A stretch of DNA of 48,662 nucleotides, from contig CAMYIO010000011.1 of assembly GCA_947258515.1 (NCBI GenBank), forward strand, positions 1-48,662, in the 5' to 3' direction. This stretch comes from an uncultured Ectothiorhodospiraceae bacterium. GTDB lineage: Bacteria > Pseudomonadota > Gammaproteobacteria > UBA9214. Positions within the stretch are counted from its first letter, which is position 1. The number at the start of each line of letters is the position of its first letter. A model generated the notes under the pieces. The model was not told the DNA's origin. It did not search any database and saw only the letters and a program-made list of their open reading frames with translations. Below are positions 9,345 to 18,568 of the stretch, one piece after another. Made by a program: the position numbers and the translations under genes.

Positions 9345-9479
9345 ATGGCTATACAAGTGCAGGATCAGCGGCATAAAGCGCGGCAAAAGACCCGGTTTGA
9401 TTATCTTCGCTTGTATGTTATCTACCCGTTGGTCTGGATTGTCGTCAGTGTAATTCTTTTTTACCTCGTCAAAATATAA
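9345..9479 (+). CDS. 44-residue single-pass membrane peptide
   Basis: The start ATG at 9345 has one of the best ribosome sites in the window (aggagg, about six bases upstream). The product begins MAIQVQDQRHKARQKTRFDY, a basic, cytoplasm-side head, and continues with one hydrophobic segment of about 20 residues (VIYPLVWIVVSVILFYLV) ending KI. It lies 30 bases after the hemerythrin-like gene and is likely co-transcribed. The positive head and single helix fit an inner-membrane peptide that could partner a larger protein. No family recognised. Confidence 0.6.
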   Translation: MAIQVQDQRHKARQKTRFDYLRLYVIYPLVWIVVSVILFYLVKI

Positions 9480-9510
9480 CGAATTAACTGAAAATAATCC
9501 TGTCCACAGT

Positions 9511-11952
9511 TTATGCCTGGCTGGGCGCCGGAAACAGCCACAGCGCCAGCGCATACAATGCCAGAGCGATGGCAATGACCGTGGTGAATCCCAGGTGAAT
9601 GGCCAACAGTGTCGCCAGTACGGCGCTGATCACGGAGGCACAACCGTTAATGGCCCAGGCCCACGGAATGAGATCGGGTGCGTGGTCCGCCAGCTGTGCG
9701 AGTCCCAGCGGGAACGGCATCCCCATGCAGAAGGCCAGCGGTGCGATCAGGGACGCACTGATGAGGATGCGTGCCACATCGGGCAAGGCAGCAAACTGCT
9801 CCAGCAGCGTGCCCAGCAACAGCAGGTACAGCGCGCCAAGCACGACAATAGCAGCGACGGCCCCGACCAGCAGCCTGCCGCGGTTACCCGGGGCGACACC
9901 TCCCAGCCAGGCACTGCCAAGCCCCGAGAACACCAGGAAACTGCTGAGCACCACTGCAATCGCGTACAGCGGGTGATGCAGAAACAGCAGGAATTTCTGG
10001 ATAAAGGCGATCTCGATGAACAGGAAGGCCAGCCCCAGGACAAGGAAATAGCCTGCCACCCTGGAGCGGCGTATGGCTTGACGCCCCGGACGGATGCGCC
10101 GCTGGTAAATCCAGATGGGCAACAGGATCAGCAACAGGCTGGCAAGCAACGCCTGTGCCAGCGTCGCCACCAGTACCAGGTAGCCGGCATCGGTCAGTGG
10201 TGCCCCGCCCCGCTCACGCAGCTGCAAAATCTCCTGCAGCGTCCGCCATTTAAAGAAGTGAAAAAAATGCGGCCGGTCATCGCTGGACGGTATCAGGTTG
10301 AATTTGTAGTCATCCAGAAAGCGCTCGCGCTGCTCACCGAGCAGTGCCACGGCGGCATCATGGAACCAGGCAGCGCGCAGACGGTTATAGCGGTTGCTCT
10401 CGCCCTGTGTGATGCCCGGGTACCAGGCCACATCAAAGGAGCGTGCGGTGCAAAATGTGCGTACGCGTTCAATGTCCGCGGCGCTTACGATGCCGTTCTT
10501 GATCAGCAGAGTACTGGTTTGCCAGCCGCGGATGAGTATCAGTTGCTGTCCCGGGTCATGGACACCGCTGGCGCGCAAGGCGTCGATGGCGGTGGCCAGC
10601 AGCTTCAGCGTGTCGCGGGGCGGCAGTTTTATCCAGCGCGTGATGGAGAGAAAACCGTCCGCTGCAAGTTTCTGCAGGAATTCACCCAGTGCCTCGGTCG
10701 TGTAGAGATGGTTTTCACTCAGTGCATACTGCCCCGAGGCCGAGGCACTGTAGGAATCCAGCAACGACACCTGGATGAGGTCGTAGTCACCCGCACTGCC
10801 GGCGACAAAACTGCGCGCCTCGGCAATGTGCAGGGTGACGCCCGGCATCTCGTAGAGGTGACCGGAAAAGTCCGCATAATCCGTGGTCATCAGGCGCGCG
10901 AACTGCGGATTCAGTTCCACGGCGTCGATGTGTGCCGCGTCATGGTAAAGGGCCTGCAGGACGTCGGAACCGCCACCGGCACCGAGCACCAGTCCGCGCC
11001 TGATCGGCCGCAGATGGTAAGGCAGTGCCGAGGTCAGCTGGTCGAGATAGGCGAGCGTCTGCGTGTCGCCGCTATACCGGTTGATGACAGACAGTCCGTC
11101 ACCGTCGGTAAACACGGCCAGTTGTGGTGGTGGTTCAGCGGTCGCATTGAGGCTCAGACCGGGGGCATGCCGCAGCGGGATTGTCGGGCTCTCCACCACA
11201 TTGAGCAGGCCCAGCGGGCTGGAACGTTGCGCGATCACACGCGTGTCCCTGACCAGCAGGGCCTGGCTGAGCCCCTTGTAGGGCGACATCTCCAGCGTGC
11301 GCCAGCTGCCGGGCATGAACAGCAGTGCGGCCAGCAGTGGCAGTATCAGCCAGACAACGACAGATCTCTGCCGCAACTCCCGGCTGCCAATCAATGCGGC
11401 GACGATCCCCAGCAGGCCGAGCGCCATCAATGCCTGCACAGGCAGGAGCACAAACAACAGTAACAGGATACCGATACTCCCCAGTCCCGCACCCAACAGA
11501 TCGGCCGCATAAATGCGCGACAGGCGCTCACGGTAGTAAACCAGTGCCAGGCCGATGGCGTTGGCAGCGAAGAAGAAGGGTACCGCCAGCAGCAGGTAGG
11601 TCGACAGCAACCAGAGACTCTGCCGGGGATCCCAGAGCACTTCCTCGGCATTGAAGGGTATGCGCTGCGCAAGCAGAAAGCAGGCAACCGATGTTACGGC
11701 GAACAAGACGAGATTAATGAGGTAACTGGCGGCGAAACGCTGCAACAGCTGTCGCTGCAGCAGCATCAGAAAGGCACCACTGACGCCGTAGCCGAGCAGC
11801 GCCAGACTGATCATCATGTAGGCAAAGTGGTGCCACTGGATAATCGAGAACAGGCGCATGAGCAGCACTTCATAGGCAAGTGCCGTACCCGAGACCAGCG
11901 CGATGGACAGCCAGGGTAACCGTGGCTGCTCTGTTGCAAGCGTCGTATTAAT
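9511..11952 (-). CDS. Membrane-embedded spermidine-synthase-like protein
   Basis: About 813 residues if translation starts at the ATT at 11952; the first GTG in frame (11868) would give 785 but cuts through the first membrane helix. Layout: six to seven N-terminal membrane helices (1-220), a SpeE-like Rossmann domain (about 300-480) with LVLGAGGGSDVLQAL, DAVELNPQFARLM and YDLIQVSLLDSYSAS, then a further helical bundle (about 590-810). Proteins of this kind contain the polyamine aminopropyltransferase fold, but their substrates are mostly unknown, so spermidine synthesis should not be assumed. The frame continues upstream through LPWLSIALVSGTALAYE, a typical first helix of the family, with GGGGAG placed five bases before ATT. 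It overlaps the pcm stop by three bases, consistent with coupling. Confidence 0.8.
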   Translation of the reverse strand: MNTTLATEQPRLPWLSIALVSGTALAYEVLLMRLFSIIQWHHFAYMMISLALLGYGVSGAFLMLLQRQLLQRFAASYLINLVLFAVTSVACFLLAQRIPFNAEEVLWDPRQSLWLLSTYLLLAVPFFFAANAIGLALVYYRERLSRIYAADLLGAGLGSIGILLLLFVLLPVQALMALGLLGIVAALIGSRELRQRSVVVWLILPLLAALLFMPGSWRTLEMSPYKGLSQALLVRDTRVIAQRSSPLGLLNVVESPTIPLRHAPGLSLNATAEPPPQLAVFTDGDGLSVINRYSGDTQTLAYLDQLTSALPYHLRPIRRGLVLGAGGGSDVLQALYHDAAHIDAVELNPQFARLMTTDYADFSGHLYEMPGVTLHIAEARSFVAGSAGDYDLIQVSLLDSYSASASGQYALSENHLYTTEALGEFLQKLAADGFLSITRWIKLPPRDTLKLLATAIDALRASGVHDPGQQLILIRGWQTSTLLIKNGIVSAADIERVRTFCTARSFDVAWYPGITQGESNRYNRLRAAWFHDAAVALLGEQRERFLDDYKFNLIPSSDDRPHFFHFFKWRTLQEILQLRERGGAPLTDAGYLVLVATLAQALLASLLLILLPIWIYQRRIRPGRQAIRRSRVAGYFLVLGLAFLFIEIAFIQKFLLFLHHPLYAIAVVLSSFLVFSGLGSAWLGGVAPGNRGRLLVGAVAAIVVLGALYLLLLGTLLEQFAALPDVARILISASLIAPLAFCMGMPFPLGLAQLADHAPDLIPWAWAINGCASVISAVLATLLAIHLGFTTVIAIALALYALALWLFPAPSQA

Positions 11953-12700
11953 CGTGCTCCCCGGTCAGTGGCACGAACTTGACGGGTAGAATTTGCCGGG
12001 TAATGACCTCCCCGTCCGCCTGTTTCTCGATCAGCAGCAGTTGCTGGGTAAGAAAACGGCTGCCGACCGGGATCACCATGCGTCCACCGGGTTTGAGTTG
12101 CGCCACCAGCGGTGGCGGCACGTGACTGGCAGCGGCCGTGACCACGATGGCATCGAAGGGGGCATGTTCTTCCCAGCCATAATAACCGTCGCCGATGCGC
12201 AGCGTGACATTGTCATAGCCCAGACGAGACAGCCGTTCGTCCGCCTCCGTGCCGAGCGCCTCGATGATTTCGATGCTGTAGACCCGCGCGGTGAGTTCGG
12301 CCAGGATGGCGGCCTGGTAGCCGGAGCCGGTACCGAGTTCCAGTACCTGGTCGCCTGCCCGTGGCTTGATCAGGTCACTCATCAGGGCAACGATGTAGGG
12401 CTGTGAAATCGTTTGCCCGTAACCGATAGGCAACGGCCGGTTGATGTAGGCCTTGTGGCGCACTTCAGCGGGAACGAACTCGTGCCGCGGCACCTTGCCG
12501 ATCGCCGCCATAACGCGCGGATCCAGCGCCTCCTTGTCGAGGTACAGACTGGTATCGCGTACATCCTGCTGGATTTCTTCAATAAGGTTCTGACGCGCCT
12601 GCGCATACTCGTCTGCCATTGCCACAGACGCGAGTGATAGCAGCATGACGCCACCACAGAACAACGTCCGCCTGGACACCCTCATAGTCATCCCCGCCAT
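11948..12700 (-). CDS. pcm: Exported protein-L-isoaspartate O-methyltransferase
   Basis: 250 residues. Pcm repairs isoaspartyl damage in proteins using S-adenosylmethionine. Visible signatures: VPRHEFVPAEVRHKAYINRP, PIGYGQTISQPYIVALM, SAM motif VLELGTGSGYQAAILAEL, and GYYGWEEHAPFDAIVVTAAA. Cytoplasmic Pcm is about 210 residues; the extra 30 here are a signal peptide (RVSRRTLFCGGVMLLSLASV, then AMADE). The SRRTLF part resembles a twin-arginine motif, though an ordinary Sec signal is also possible. The product would therefore act in the periplasm, where the source of SAM is unclear. ATG at 12691 or 12685 are alternative starts. It is translationally close to the downstream spermidine-synthase-like gene. 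Confidence 0.92.
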   Translation of the reverse strand: MAGMTMRVSRRTLFCGGVMLLSLASVAMADEYAQARQNLIEEIQQDVRDTSLYLDKEALDPRVMAAIGKVPRHEFVPAEVRHKAYINRPLPIGYGQTISQPYIVALMSDLIKPRAGDQVLELGTGSGYQAAILAELTARVYSIEIIEALGTEADERLSRLGYDNVTLRIGDGYYGWEEHAPFDAIVVTAAASHVPPPLVAQLKPGGRMVIPVGSRFLTQQLLLIEKQADGEVITRQILPVKFVPLTGEHD

Positions 12701-12801
12701 CTTCCGCTTGCCTGTATTTTAAGTGTAGCCGATGTGCCGCGAACAGGCAGGACTCGATACGGCCGTGTTTGCGTGGTGTCGGCGTTGGCATGTGCTAATG
12801 T

Positions 12802-14181
12802 ATGGGGACCATGTATAAAAAATTGCACATCCGGTTTCCATGGATGGCCCTGCTGGTGATGCTGGCCCTGGCACCGGCCTGGTACCCGCTCGCCAATGAT
12901 CGGGTTGCCGTGGTGCTGGATATTGACGGTGCGATCGGTCCTGCAACCGTGGATTATATAGAACGTGGCCTGGAAAAGGCGCGCCAGCAGAGTGCCGGTC
13001 TGGTCATCCTGCGCATGGATACGCCGGGCGGTCTGGATACTGCCATGCGTGACATCATCCAGGAAATCATGGTTTCAGGCGTCCCGGTGGCCACCTATGT
13101 AACTCCCGGTGGCGCGCGCGCCGCCAGCGCCGGTACCTATATCCTTTATGCCAGTCACATCTCCGCCATGGCACCCGCCACCAACCTCGGGGCCGCCACA
13201 CCGGTCGAAATTGGCGGTATCCCGGACAGCGATGAGCTGCTGAAAAAGAAACCGGGCGAAGAAGAGACTGCGCAAACGGACGACAGCAAGGATGCCATGG
13301 AGCGCAAGCGCATCAACGATGCCGTCGCCTATCTGCGCGGCCTGGCGCAGATGCGTGGACGCAATGTCGAATGGGCCGAACTTGCCGTACGCGAGGCCGC
13401 CAGCCTGCCGGCGGAAGAGGCACTTGCACAGGGTGTCATCGATATCATTGCCGCGGATGAGCGTGATTTGTTGACCCAGGCACATGGGCGTACGGTATCC
13501 GTTGCCGGTATCGAGCGGGTGCTCGATGTCAGGGACCTGCCACTGCTGGTGATTGAACCGGATTGGCGCAATCGCCTGTTGGCAGTGATTACCGATCCCA
13601 ATATTGCCTACATACTGATGCTCATAGGGATCTATGGGCTGTTTTTCGAATTTGCCAACCCGGGTTATGTATTGCCGGGCGTGGCCGGTGCCATCAGCCT
13701 GCTGCTGGCACTGTATGCTTTCCAGGTCCTGCCGGTGAACTACGCCGGCCTGGCACTGTTGTCGCTTGGCATCATCTTCATGCTGGCGGAGGCCTTCGTG
13801 CCGAGTTTCGGGGCGCTGGGTTTCGGCGGCGTGATCGCCTTTGTCATCGGCTCCATCATCCTGTTTGACAAGGAGGGCGCGGGCTATGCGGTGTCACTGC
13901 CGCTGATCTTTGCACTGTCCTTTATAACAGCCGGTTTTTTTCTGTTTATCGTCGGCGCCGCCATCAAGGCCCGCGAGCGACCGGTGGTCAGTGGCCGGGA
14001 AGAAATGCTGCATGCCAGCGGCGAGGTACTCGGCGATTTCGTGGGCAAGGGACGCATACGTATTCATGGTGAAGTCTGGAAGGCAGAGTCGGCAACACCG
14101 CTAAGGCAGGGTGACCAGGTGCAGGTCGTTGCCATTGATGGACTGGTACTGAAGGTACAACCGCACAATCAGGAGGTTTGA
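12802..14181 (+). CDS. nfeD: NfeD-type membrane-bound serine protease (ClpP class)
   Basis: 459 residues; long NfeD form. A signal or anchor ([17 protein letters not shown]) is followed by a periplasmic ClpP-like protease domain at about 30-230, with [19 protein letters not shown] and the nucleophile region [16 protein letters not shown]; the general-base lysine is probably in [12 protein letters not shown]. Four to five membrane helices follow (about 255-395), then a C-terminal OB-fold ([20 protein letters not shown]). NfeD proteins pair with SPFH proteins, and the slipin gene starts one base after this stop. ATG at 12811 is an alternative start. Together they should form a membrane protein-quality-control unit. 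Confidence 0.92.
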   Translation: MGTMYKKLHIRFPWMALLVMLALAPAWYPLANDRVAVVLDIDGAIGPATVDYIERGLEKARQQSAGLVILRMDTPGGLDTAMRDIIQEIMVSGVPVATYVTPGGARAASAGTYILYASHISAMAPATNLGAATPVEIGGIPDSDELLKKKPGEEETAQTDDSKDAMERKRINDAVAYLRGLAQMRGRNVEWAELAVREAASLPAEEALAQGVIDIIAADERDLLTQAHGRTVSVAGIERVLDVRDLPLLVIEPDWRNRLLAVITDPNIAYILMLIGIYGLFFEFANPGYVLPGVAGAISLLLALYAFQVLPVNYAGLALLSLGIIFMLAEAFVPSFGALGFGGVIAFVIGSIILFDKEGAGYAVSLPLIFALSFITAGFFLFIVGAAIKARERPVVSGREEMLHASGEVLGDFVGKGRIRIHGEVWKAESATPLRQGDQVQVVAIDGLVLKVQPHNQEV

Positions 14182-14182
14182 G

Positions 14183-14935
14183 ATGGCTATTCCAAGTGTA
14201 TTTGTCGCACTAATTGTTTTTGTTGCACTGCTTTTGTACACCTTCCGCGTCCTGCGGGAATACGAGCGCGGTGTCATTTTTACACTGGGTCGATTCTGGA
14301 AGGTCAAGGGGCCCGGCCTGATTATCGTCATCCCGGTCATTCAGCAGATAGTCAAGGTGGATCTGCGCACGGTGGTGATGGATGTCCCGAGCCAGGACGT
14401 GATATCGCGTGACAATGTCTCGGTAAAGGTCAACGCCGTGCTCTACTTTCGCGTCATCGATCCTGAGAAGGCCATCATCCAGGTGGAGGATTTCCTCGTC
14501 GCGACCAGCCAGCTGGCGCAGACCACGCTGCGCTCGGTGCTCGGTCAGCATGAACTCGATGACATGCTGGCGGAGCGCGAGAAGCTGAATGCCGATATCC
14601 AGAACCTGCTTGACCGGCAGACCGATGCCTGGGGCATCAAGGTTGCCAACGTCGAGATCAAGCACGTCGATATCGACGAGACCATGGTGCGCGCCATTGC
14701 CCGCCAGGCAGAGGCCGAGCGGGAACGGCGTGCCAAGGTGATTCACGCCGAGGGCGAGATGCAGGCGGCTACCAAACTGGTTGAAGCGGCGAGGATATTG
14801 AACGAGCAGCCGCAATCGCTGCAGCTGCGTTATCTGCAGACCCTGACGGAGATCGCCGGGGACAGAAGTTCCACCATCGTGTTTCCGTTGCCGCTGGACA
14901 GCATCGGCAAGATGTTCGGGCAGTCATCAGAGTAA
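14183..14935 (+). CDS. Slipin (stomatin/SPFH-domain protein)
   Basis: 250 residues. One N-terminal hydrophobic segment ([15 protein letters not shown]) anchors it to the inner membrane. The SPFH domain follows with [40 protein letters not shown] and the helix [19 protein letters not shown], then a coiled-coil region rich in Ala/Glu/Arg ([20 protein letters not shown]). Slipins assemble into large membrane-bound rings; their NfeD partners clip or bind their C-termini. The one-base spacing from nfeD and the clear aggagg site within the nfeD end show co-translation. Confidence 0.93.
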   Translation: MAIPSVFVALIVFVALLLYTFRVLREYERGVIFTLGRFWKVKGPGLIIVIPVIQQIVKVDLRTVVMDVPSQDVISRDNVSVKVNAVLYFRVIDPEKAIIQVEDFLVATSQLAQTTLRSVLGQHELDDMLAEREKLNADIQNLLDRQTDAWGIKVANVEIKHVDIDETMVRAIARQAEAERERRAKVIHAEGEMQAATKLVEAARILNEQPQSLQLRYLQTLTEIAGDRSSTIVFPLPLDSIGKMFGQSSE

Positions 14936-15101
14936 TAATCCCTCGCGATTCATTTATTCTGACAAGTAGATCGATTATTAGCAGCAGGATCTTTTCAGCA
15001 CCGTTGAGCAGCGGTCCGAGCGACAATCGCACCGGCGGTATGCTGCGCACGTGTTATCAGTCTATGTTATGCAAGCTGGGCGCCGAACCGGGGGAGCGGT
15101 A

Positions 15102-17405
15102 ATGACAGAAAAACCAGGCTACGAGGAACTGCAGCAACGCGTCCAGGAACTGGAAGCTATCACAGCAAAGCAGTTGAATCGGGAAAGCACCCTGGAGAAA
15201 CTGTTCAACCTCTCGCTGGATATGCTGTGCGTGGCTAATACTGACGGGTATTTTCAGCTTGTCAATGCGGCCTTCGAGACCACCCTGGGTTACTCCATGC
15301 AGGAATTGCTCGATACACCCTATCTCGAGTTCGTTCACCCTGATGACAAAACGGCAACCCTGGAAGCAGCACAGCAACTGCTGACAGGAGAACCGCTCAT
15401 CTGCTTTGAGAACCGCTATCGTTGCAAGGACGGCGCATACAAGTGGCTCGAATGGACTTGTACACCGGAGATCGACGGGGGACTCCTGTATGCCGTCGCC
15501 CGCAACATCAGCGCACATAACGCACTGCTGCAGGAACTGGCAAGCCAGCACGATCTGCTAAATAACATCCTGACCAATGTGCCTGCTTCCATATTCTGGA
15601 AGGACAGAAACTCGGTCTACCTTGGCGTAAATAACCGCTTTGCCCTCGATACCGGCCGCCGGGATCCGCAGGAAATTATCGGCAAAACAGACTATGACCT
15701 GGCCTGGACACGAGAACAGGCAGACTTCTACCGGGCATGTGACCGCCAGGTGCTGGACAGCGGCAAAGCGATGTTGAACATCGAGGAATCACAGCGACAG
15801 GCCGATGGCAAGGAAATACATCTGCTTACCAGCAAGGTGCCGCTGCTGGATGCAGCAGGACACGTCAGCGGGATGCTCGGCATTTATGTAGATATCAGCA
15901 AGCGCAAGCATGCTGAAGATACCCTGAGAAAAAGCGAGGCCCGGCTGCAAACCCTGTTTGACTCTGCCGCCGAGTTTATTTTCGTTATTGACCCCGAGGG
16001 CGAGATCCTCAAGGCCAATCGTCATAGCTACAAACAATCAGGTTATAAGGAAGACGAGGTGCTCGGTCACAATATCAAGGAATTCTTTTCCGAGGATTCC
16101 CGGGCTGTTTGTGACGGTAATTTCCCCGAACTCCGTGAGCAAGGCTACAACCGGGCAGACATCGAGTTTGTCTGCAAGGATGGGCATATTATCAATATGG
16201 AATGCTCAGCGACCGCCGTACCCGATGAACATGGCGAGTTCAGCTCGTTTCTGATTATTCAGCGTGACGTGACCGAACGTAAACGCGCCGCCACGGCCCT
16301 GGCGATCAGTGAAAGAAGATTTCGCGCCATCTTCAATTCTTCCTACCAGCTCATCGGCATCCTGGACGCCGAGGGCACGCTACTCGAGGCGAACAAAACC
16401 GCGCTGGATCTGGGCGGACTGAAGCAGGAAGATGTTGTCGGACGTCCGTTCTGGGAAACCTATTGGTGGCGCTACTCTACAGCTGTACAGGATCGGCTGA
16501 AAGCCGCCGTCAGGAAGGCTTCGCAGGGAATACCGGTCGGTTATGAAGAGGATGTGCTCGCAGCAGATCAAACTATCAGGACCATTGAATTTATCCTCCA
16601 GCCGGTATTAAACCCGCAGGGCGAAACGGTACTTATCATCCCGGAAGGAAGGGATATCACCGCTAAAAAGCGCGCCGAGGAAGAATTGCAACATCACCAG
16701 CAGGAAATAGCACATGTCATTCGGCTCAGCACCGCGGGGGAAATGGCCTCGGGTATGGCGCATGAATTAAATCAACCGTTAACTGCCTTGGTCAGTTATT
16801 GCGGGACAGCGATATCGCTGGTGGATTCACTGCCAGCGCCGCAACAACAACTCCGGGAGATACTGGAATGCGCCTCGGAGCAGGCGCAACGTGCCGGTGG
16901 CATCATCCGGCACCTCCGTGATTTTGTCAGCAAGGATAACAACTGTCTGCAGTCTCTTGAACTTGATCAGATCATCAAGGATCTCAACTTTCTCCTCAGT
17001 TCCGAGCTGAGCCATGCAGCAGCAAAACTGGAGTACCATCTTGAAGGTCAGGGTTGCCATATCATGATTAACAAGGTGCAGATCGAGCAGGTGCTGATCA
17101 ATCTGGTGAGGAACAGTGTTGAAGCCATACGTGAAGCGAATACAGATGGCGGAAAGGTGATCGTGGAAACACGCATCTTGAAGGATGGTTCTATGGAGGT
17201 AACCGTAGCCGATAACGGACCCGGTATAGCGGCGGACATGATCGACAAGATGTTCAATCCGTTCCAGACGAGCAAGGCATCAGGTATGGGGATGGGTTTG
17301 TCCATCAGCCGCTCGATAATCGAGGCGCATGGAGGAAAACTGTGGACAGACAAGCAACGCCGGCAGGGTGCATTATTCGGTTTCAGCCTTCCGGTGTGTA
17401 AATGA
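15102..17405 (+). CDS. Soluble multi-PAS sensor histidine kinase
   Basis: 767 residues from ATG 15102 (ggggag upstream); the frame runs to 15051 without better start. An N-terminal coiled coil (PGYEELQQRVQELEAI) precedes four PAS-type domains at about 33-138, 150-270, 280-395 and 405-522. HisKA is at 540-610 with the phospho-acceptor His554 in GEMASGMAHELNQPLTAL, a FixL-like H box. The HATPase domain covers 650-765 with NLVRNSVEAI, DNGPGI and GMGMGLSIS. No membrane helix is present, so it senses a cytoplasmic signal. The PAS ligand is not evident. No response-regulator gene lies beside it, so it is an orphan kinase here. Confidence 0.92.
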   Translation: MTEKPGYEELQQRVQELEAITAKQLNRESTLEKLFNLSLDMLCVANTDGYFQLVNAAFETTLGYSMQELLDTPYLEFVHPDDKTATLEAAQQLLTGEPLICFENRYRCKDGAYKWLEWTCTPEIDGGLLYAVARNISAHNALLQELASQHDLLNNILTNVPASIFWKDRNSVYLGVNNRFALDTGRRDPQEIIGKTDYDLAWTREQADFYRACDRQVLDSGKAMLNIEESQRQADGKEIHLLTSKVPLLDAAGHVSGMLGIYVDISKRKHAEDTLRKSEARLQTLFDSAAEFIFVIDPEGEILKANRHSYKQSGYKEDEVLGHNIKEFFSEDSRAVCDGNFPELREQGYNRADIEFVCKDGHIINMECSATAVPDEHGEFSSFLIIQRDVTERKRAATALAISERRFRAIFNSSYQLIGILDAEGTLLEANKTALDLGGLKQEDVVGRPFWETYWWRYSTAVQDRLKAAVRKASQGIPVGYEEDVLAADQTIRTIEFILQPVLNPQGETVLIIPEGRDITAKKRAEEELQHHQQEIAHVIRLSTAGEMASGMAHELNQPLTALVSYCGTAISLVDSLPAPQQQLREILECASEQAQRAGGIIRHLRDFVSKDNNCLQSLELDQIIKDLNFLLSSELSHAAAKLEYHLEGQGCHIMINKVQIEQVLINLVRNSVEAIREANTDGGKVIVETRILKDGSMEVTVADNGPGIAADMIDKMFNPFQTSKASGMGMGLSISRSIIEAHGGKLWTDKQRRQGALFGFSLPVCK

Positions 17406-17952
17406 GCGCCGCCGGCAACAGCATTTCCCCGACAGAATCAGGCTGAAGGTCTGGCTGGATTGACGGGTATCATCTTCTCCCTGTTCGTAGTTTCCACAAT
17501 ACCCCCGCTACACCCGAGCTGTTAAAGTCATTCCCGGGTTTTGAATTTGTCAGGGAATGGCATTCATGGATGACTGCCAGGGATGGCAACCCCTGTCTGG
17601 AAAAGCGATTGCACTGGTAAGGACCTGCATGGGGAGTTGGGGGGGGGGTGACACCGGTTGACGGGCGGGATGTCCGGATGCCGGTGGTATCCTAGCACAA
17701 GTGATAGCATCGCCCGACTTGATGGCACCTTTGCTGGAGGCGCATTACCTTTTTCAGCAAGTTCCGGACTTTTCTTGCTGAAATATAAATTATTTTTCTG
17801 GCTAACCCGGAGAGTTTCCCGTATAGTCATCACAGCTACAGATATTGTTATTGGTTGTTTTGGTTGTTCCCACCGTGTTACCCCCTGAATTCCTCGTTTC
17901 ATTACCTGTATGCAACACCCTAATTGTTTAATTTATTTCAGGTATAAGATAT
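17406..17952 (+). other. 547-base intergenic region with the likely cold-shock 5' leader
   Basis: No convincing gene was found. It holds a run of ten G at 17639-17648, a stretch of small inverted repeats near 17575-17601 (TGCCA/TGGCA and CCAGG/CCTG), and an AT-rich part from 17750 to the start of the cold-shock gene. Cold-shock genes of the CspA kind often carry leaders of 100-200 bases that fold according to temperature; the AT-rich 3' part may be such a leader. The promoter could not be placed with confidence. Confidence 0.4.
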
Positions 17953-18153
17953 ATGGCTACAGGTACAGTAAAGTGGTTTAACGAAGCCAAAGGTTTTGGT
18001 TTTATTTCTCAGGATGATGGTGGCGATGACGTATTCGTACATTTCAATGCCATCCAGGGCTCGGGTTTCAAAACCCTGAGTGAAGGCCAGGCGGTCAACT
18101 ACGAGGTAGAGAAAGGCCCTAAAGGCCTGCAGGCGAGCAACGTTACCGCCTGA
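17953..18153 (+). CDS. Cold-shock protein, CspA family
   Basis: 66 residues, the usual size. It forms a single OB fold that binds single-stranded RNA and DNA and melts mRNA structure. Both RNA-binding motifs are present: KGFGFI (RNP1) and VFVHFNAI (RNP2), after the typical start [14 protein letters not shown]. It is monocistronic, with a long AT-rich leader and a strong intrinsic terminator 30 bases after the stop. Confidence 0.97.
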   Translation: MATGTVKWFNEAKGFGFISQDDGGDDVFVHFNAIQGSGFKTLSEGQAVNYEVEKGPKGLQASNVTA

Positions 18154-18182
18154 GGAAGACCTCATCGGATAAACCGATACGA

Positions 18183-18211
18183 AGAACCCCGCTGCGGCGG
18201 GGTTCTTTTTT
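18183..18211 (+). terminator. Strong intrinsic terminator after the cold-shock gene
   Basis: A perfect 10-base stem (AGAACCCCGC with GCGGGGTTCT) closes a TGCG loop and is followed by five further T after the stem's last T. This is the clearest rho-independent terminator in the window and separates the cold-shock gene from the RRM gene. Confidence 0.95.
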
Positions 18212-18261
18212 GCTTTTTGGTCAAGCAAGTACAGCATCATATTCATGAAGGGGAAACAGCA

Positions 18262-18525
18262 ATGAAAAAACTATTTATTGGAAATTTGCCTCCCACTACC
18301 AGCGAAGAAGAACTGCAAAAGCTGTTTTCCGCGTTTGGCACAGTGCGCTCATCCAAACTCGTGACGGACGTTTTCTCCGGCCAGTGCAAGGGCTTTGGCT
18401 TTGTCGAGATGGAAGGCCATGAAGCCCGCGCCGCTATTGCCGGCCTGAATGGCAAAGACTTTAACGGCAGGCCAATGAAGGTTAACTATGAAGAACCCAG
18501 GGTCGCAGGACGCCGACGTCGTTAA
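18262..18525 (+). CDS. RRM-type RNA-binding protein
   Basis: 87 residues from ATG 18262, which follows aagggga; an in-frame start at 18217 gives a poor N-terminus. A single RRM is visible with RNP2 LFIGNL at the start and RNP1 KGFGFVEM in the middle, plus GLNGKDFNGRPMKVNYEEP. A basic tail (GRRRR) follows. Bacterial proteins of this size are often cold-induced in cyanobacteria and proteobacteria, and the location next to the cold-shock gene fits such a role by inference, although the terminator separates the transcripts. Confidence 0.93.
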   Translation: MKKLFIGNLPPTTSEEELQKLFSAFGTVRSSKLVTDVFSGQCKGFGFVEMEGHEARAAIAGLNGKDFNGRPMKVNYEEPRVAGRRRR

Positions 18526-18568
18526 CGACACGCTGGTTTAATTCAATGAATCAAGGCAGGGGCGCATC

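Noticed and set aside
9595-11463. Long plus-strand open frame of 622 codons
   Set aside because: It lies wholly opposite the spermidine-synthase-like gene, has low-complexity Gln/His/Arg composition and no motif. It is an antisense shadow of a GC-rich gene.
9511-11952. Plain spermidine synthase
   Set aside because: The catalytic-like domain is embedded between membrane helices and the substrate pocket cannot be judged; the name would overstate what can be seen.
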